A stretch of DNA of 64,000 bases, from the NCBI RefSeq assembly GCF_030272615.1, contig NC_081408.1:764354173-764418172 (forward strand). The letters run 5' to 3'. Below the pieces are notes generated by a model. It saw only the letters and a program-made list of their open reading frames with translations, made no database searches and was not told where the DNA came from. Both the position numbers and the translations under genes were made by a program. Shown one piece after another: positions 61,145-64,000 of the stretch. The first letter of the stretch is position 1; every line of letters begins with the position of its first letter. This DNA comes from Cryptomeria japonica. Lineage: Eukaryota; Streptophyta; Pinopsida; Cupressales; Cupressaceae.

Positions 61145-61640
61145 AACAATATTTGAGCTCAAACCTTGGCTATGTGTTCTTCTCTATCTCTGCACTCTTC
61201 TTCATCTTCCTGCGCTCACGATCCTTTTCTTGAATGAAGAATTTGAGGGATTTCCACCTGATATATGCTTTCGCCCTCCGCTCATCCTAGTTCATTCCTT
61301 TCAACCACCAAATAACTGGCATTAATTTTTGCAGTGCCTTCTCCTTTACACCATGATCCTCCTCCACATGAAGAAAACCCAAACCCAACATAGCTTGACC
61401 AAGCATCGATTGCAACCTATATAGCCACTCCTCCTCTACACAACCTTTCACCACCAACTCCACTTCTTCCTTCTTCCCCACTTTAAGTCCCCATGCCACC
61501 AACATTGAAACAATGTCGATGTTGGTTATGTATCTGTGCTCTGTATTCATGAACTCCTCATCGAGAAGAACCTCCAAAATCTATAGAAAAATATCTTCAC
61601 CATATTTAAACAACCCCCTCAACCTTTTCTCAAAAATTCA
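61145..61640 (-). pseudogene. Unrecognised helical protein fragment
   Basis: The minus-strand frame reads LRGLFKYGEDIFL, then a TAG near 61581, then LEVLLDEEFMNTEHRYITNI, SMLVAWGLKVGKKEEVELVV and ALQKLMPVIWWLKGMN. A stop at 61287 follows, then more charged residues to about 61160. It is consistent with a broken exon of a helical repeat protein. The family is not identified. Confidence 0.35.
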
Positions 61641-61879
61641 CCCCATAAAAGCGAGCTGCTATCTCGAGGTGATAAGAGAGAAGGTCGCCTCCATGGAAAA
61701 AGTTGTTCGCCACCCTTTGCTTCAGTAGTTCTCCACCACCCATAACTTCAATTGGACACAACCTTACAAACAAAGAGAATTTAATCCTACACATTTAACC
61801 ATTGTCAAATCCAAATGCCATCTCGCCTTCTCATTAATGCACTCTACATCTGATAATGTACAAACATAAGGGGATCAAT

Positions 61880-62400
61880 TCCTATACTTGTGCGAGAGTA
61901 CTCAATCCAGGGTGATATTGTTGAAGGCCTCAACAATACTCTGATCTTCATTATTAAAATATATCACCCAATTAGACAACCTATTAGCTAGCTCATTCCC
62001 TGCACGAACCATGTGACTTACCTCATAGTCATCAAAAGTTTCCAATATGGATTTGGCAATGGTGATAAATTTATTGAGTTTCCACTCATGGATATCTCCT
62101 TTATTAACGACAATAATAATTATTTGAGAATCCCTCTCAAGATGTATTATGCAACCTCACTGCTTTGGCCATTTTTTAAGCTTTGATCGCGACTTGAGCT
62201 TCAACATCTTTGTTTGTTCCTTTTGCTAGCTTGGTCGCCCCAAGCATGATGATATTTCCATCCCAGCCTCGGGCGACAAACCCAACCCCCGAAGGACCCA
62301 AATTACCCTTGGAAGTCCCATCAAAATTGATGTTAAACCATCTAGGCTTTGCCTTTGTCCACTCCTTCACAGGATGATTCAAAATCGAATTAACCTGATT
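61880..62400 (-). pseudogene. RNase H relic (LINE or RVT_3 type)
   Basis: It reads PRWFNINFDGTSKGN (first catalytic D present), then GNLGPSGVGFVARGWDGN and DVEAQVAIKA. After a frameshift near 62175 it continues with RDSQIIIIVVNKG, ILETFDDYEVSHMVRAG and NELANRLSNWVIYF. This is the C-terminal RNase H fold seen in plant LINE ORF2 and RVT_3 genes. It ends without a recognisable 3' tail. Confidence 0.7.
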
Positions 62401-63509
62401 AGGCCCATTAACAGGGCAACTTCTGGTACATGTTAGTATAATTATTTGGATATAAGAATCTATGCATATGATGCAATATCAGATTGATGTTTTAATTAAT
62501 ACAAACTATAACTTATAATAATAATAAAATAATAGATAAAATTATACAGTAGTTTTTGCATTGATTTTATATTACACACTATGATCCACCATTAAGAAGA
62601 GGATAAATAGAATTAGATTGTACAAAATTGTTCTTTAAATAGAAGGGAAGGGGAGGGAGTGGTAGTGAAGAACATGGGAGCATTACCTATGAAGGTTGAA
62701 CAAAAAATAAGGCAATAATAGAAGAAAAAGAACTACCTTAAATAAGGTAATAGCAAAAGAAAAATAACTTCATATAAACTATAATTGATGTTCCCCACTT
62801 TGTTTATTGCCTCACCTCCCTCCCCTTCCATTTGTTTAAGGAATAATTTTTCGCAATCTAACTTTATTTCTCATCGTCTCAATGATGGAATGCAATGTCT
62901 AAAGAGTTGATACAAAAATATTACATAGTTATCTCCAAAAGCACTCTATTACTATTATGAATTTTGGAAAGATTATGTTTATTATTTATGAGTATAGATT
63001 TAGGTTCATATGTTCGTTTAGTTCCATAGAAATGAACATCAAATTCATTAATATAGATTTAAACCAAAATAATTATTTTATATTTTCTAAAACAAATATC
63101 CAAATAAATCTTAATTTTTTTATGTTATCATAAATCAATTTCAACATCTTAAATAACACTTTTTTATTTAAAAAATCTAACTACTAATTTAATTTTCACA
63201 TTTAATATTTATTGTTTCCAAATTTCAACTCCTATATCTAATTATTTAAATATTTATTCCATTAACCTACATAATTATATGTAAGGTATGTTTTTACACT
63301 TACAAAACTCAACTTTGATACCTAAATTAAAATTATCTTGATTCTTTATTCAAATAAATGACATTAAAATACATTGACATAGATCCCACTGAAACCCCTC
63401 AGATTCTTAGGCGGTGAAAACCTTGAAACACAAATCTTAAAAGATCGTAAACACAAAACAAATCCTGTTATCAATTTCAGAAACCTTAAACCCTAGCTGA
63501 GTGTGCTCC
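62401..63509. other. Upstream region of the NFD6-like gene
   Basis: AT-rich, with no retroelement sequence recognised. The last 100 nt (CTTAAACCCTAGCTGAG before the ATG) look like a plant 5' leader. A clear TATA box at a fitting distance was not identified. Confidence 0.4.
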
Positions 63510-63806
63510 ATGGCGTCCCGTCACGGAGCATTTTCATTTTCAAGGAATGCGAGGTCTGCTTTTAACTCATTTAGAAATTCTTCTTCCACTGCACCTCGAA
63601 CCACTAGGGCTGCTCGTAGGACGAGAAATCTGTTCGAAAATGCCAGCGGAAGTACGACCAGGCGAAGATTTGCAGAAACAATGATCCCCCTGCACAATGC
63701 GGTTGCATCTGCGAAACTCGTCACCCAGCTAAGCGTCAGCTCCCGGAGTTCTCGTGCGCTCTCTCTTGGTACCCTATCATGTTTGTTTTCATTGAAAATA
63801 AAATAA
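63510..63806 (+). CDS. NUCLEAR FUSION DEFECTIVE 6-like small mitochondrial protein
   Basis: ATG 63510 to TAA 63804-63806, 98 residues. It was placed at the first ATG (CCATGG context) because the residues from there match the family layout. There is a Ser/Arg/Ala-rich N-terminus without acidic residues (MASRHGAFSFSRNARSAFNS), typical of a mitochondrial or plastid presequence. The conserved core TMIPLHNAVASAKLVTQLSV and the LSLGTLSC end follow. Family members are short organelle proteins; Arabidopsis NFD6 is needed for nuclear fusion in the female gametophyte. The frame is intact, unlike all others here. Family genes can have alternative 3' exons, so the last residues may differ in the spliced product. 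Confidence 0.7.
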   Translation: MASRHGAFSFSRNARSAFNSFRNSSSTAPRTTRAARRTRNLFENASGSTTRRRFAETMIPLHNAVASAKLVTQLSVSSRSSRALSLGTLSCLFSLKIK

Positions 63807-63937
63807 AAATGTTAGGGTCGTTCATTGCTTTTGAAAAATAAATTGATAATATTCTTTGCGGACTAGGCTAAGAATGAGCTTGGTATAGGGGATTCATCCC
63901 CCTCTTAGCATTCTTCACCTGATATGCTGGAAATCTT

Positions 63938-63943
63938 AATAAA
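63938..63943 (+). terminator. Candidate polyadenylation signal of the NFD6-like gene
   Basis: AATAAA lies about 130 nt after the stop codon, followed by T-rich sequence. This is a motif match only. Confidence 0.4.
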
Positions 63944-64000
63944 GTTTGTTTCGTTTTGACAATTCTCAGTAAATTTTGTTTTGTTTTGTAAAACTTGGCT

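Overview
The window is plant nuclear DNA, most likely from a large-genome seed plant and possibly a gymnosperm. It is dominated by nested, decayed LTR retrotransposons. Elements recognised are two Tat-type Ty3/gypsy copies with a plant-mobile-domain ORF and a dual RNase H, an Athila-like element, a chromodomain Ty3 element, and a Ty1/copia-type element carrying only gag. One ordinary host gene was recognised, at the far right: a small NUCLEAR FUSION DEFECTIVE 6-like gene at 63510-63806. No rRNA, tRNA or CRISPR locus was seen.

Layout, left to right. 1-1501 is the 3' part of an LTR that interrupts the pol gene of Tat element A (1502-10161). Element A keeps the end of its second RNase H, its integrase, a long 3' region with a plant-mobile-domain (PMD) ORF on the opposite strand (5672-7603), an AGCGCT-rich array, a polypurine tract and its 3' LTR. 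Element A appears to be inserted in the 5' LTR of an older chromodomain Ty3 element (10162-17126). Next come a gene-like fragment ending in an A-run (17127-17780), a minus-strand integrase/RNase H/RT relic (about 18700-20600) and a block of about 780 bp of TA/CA/TACA simple repeats.

Tat element B runs from 24586 to 53784. It has a 5' LTR, a primer binding site complementary to tRNA-Trp over 39 nt, a second AGCGCT-rich array in its leader, broken gag-pol, and a 3' region. A 3-kb piece (integrase plus 3' region) is tandemly duplicated. The second copy of that piece is split by a minus-strand Athila-like element (38444-49637) flanked by the 5-bp duplication GGCAT. That element carries gag, pol and a third ORF in the env position. 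Right of Tat B are TA/GA microsatellites, a decayed primer-binding-site relic, two RNase H relics, and a compact gag-only copia-type element (58663-60949) with a 39-bp minisatellite.

How the parts relate. Every large retroelement gene is broken. Many stops are TAG, TAA or TGA where Q or R is expected, consistent with C-to-T decay of methylated DNA. Order of events inferred from nesting: chromodomain element, then Tat A into its LTR, then the LTR at 1-1501 into Tat A; separately Tat B, its internal duplication, then the Athila-like insertion. The most interesting signals are the 39-nt tRNA-Trp primer site, the AGCGCT array shared between the sense leader of Tat B and the presumed leader of the antisense PMD gene in Tat A, and the half-identical LTR pair of the Athila-like element. 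Functional statements rest on motif recognition by eye; no alignment or database search was run.
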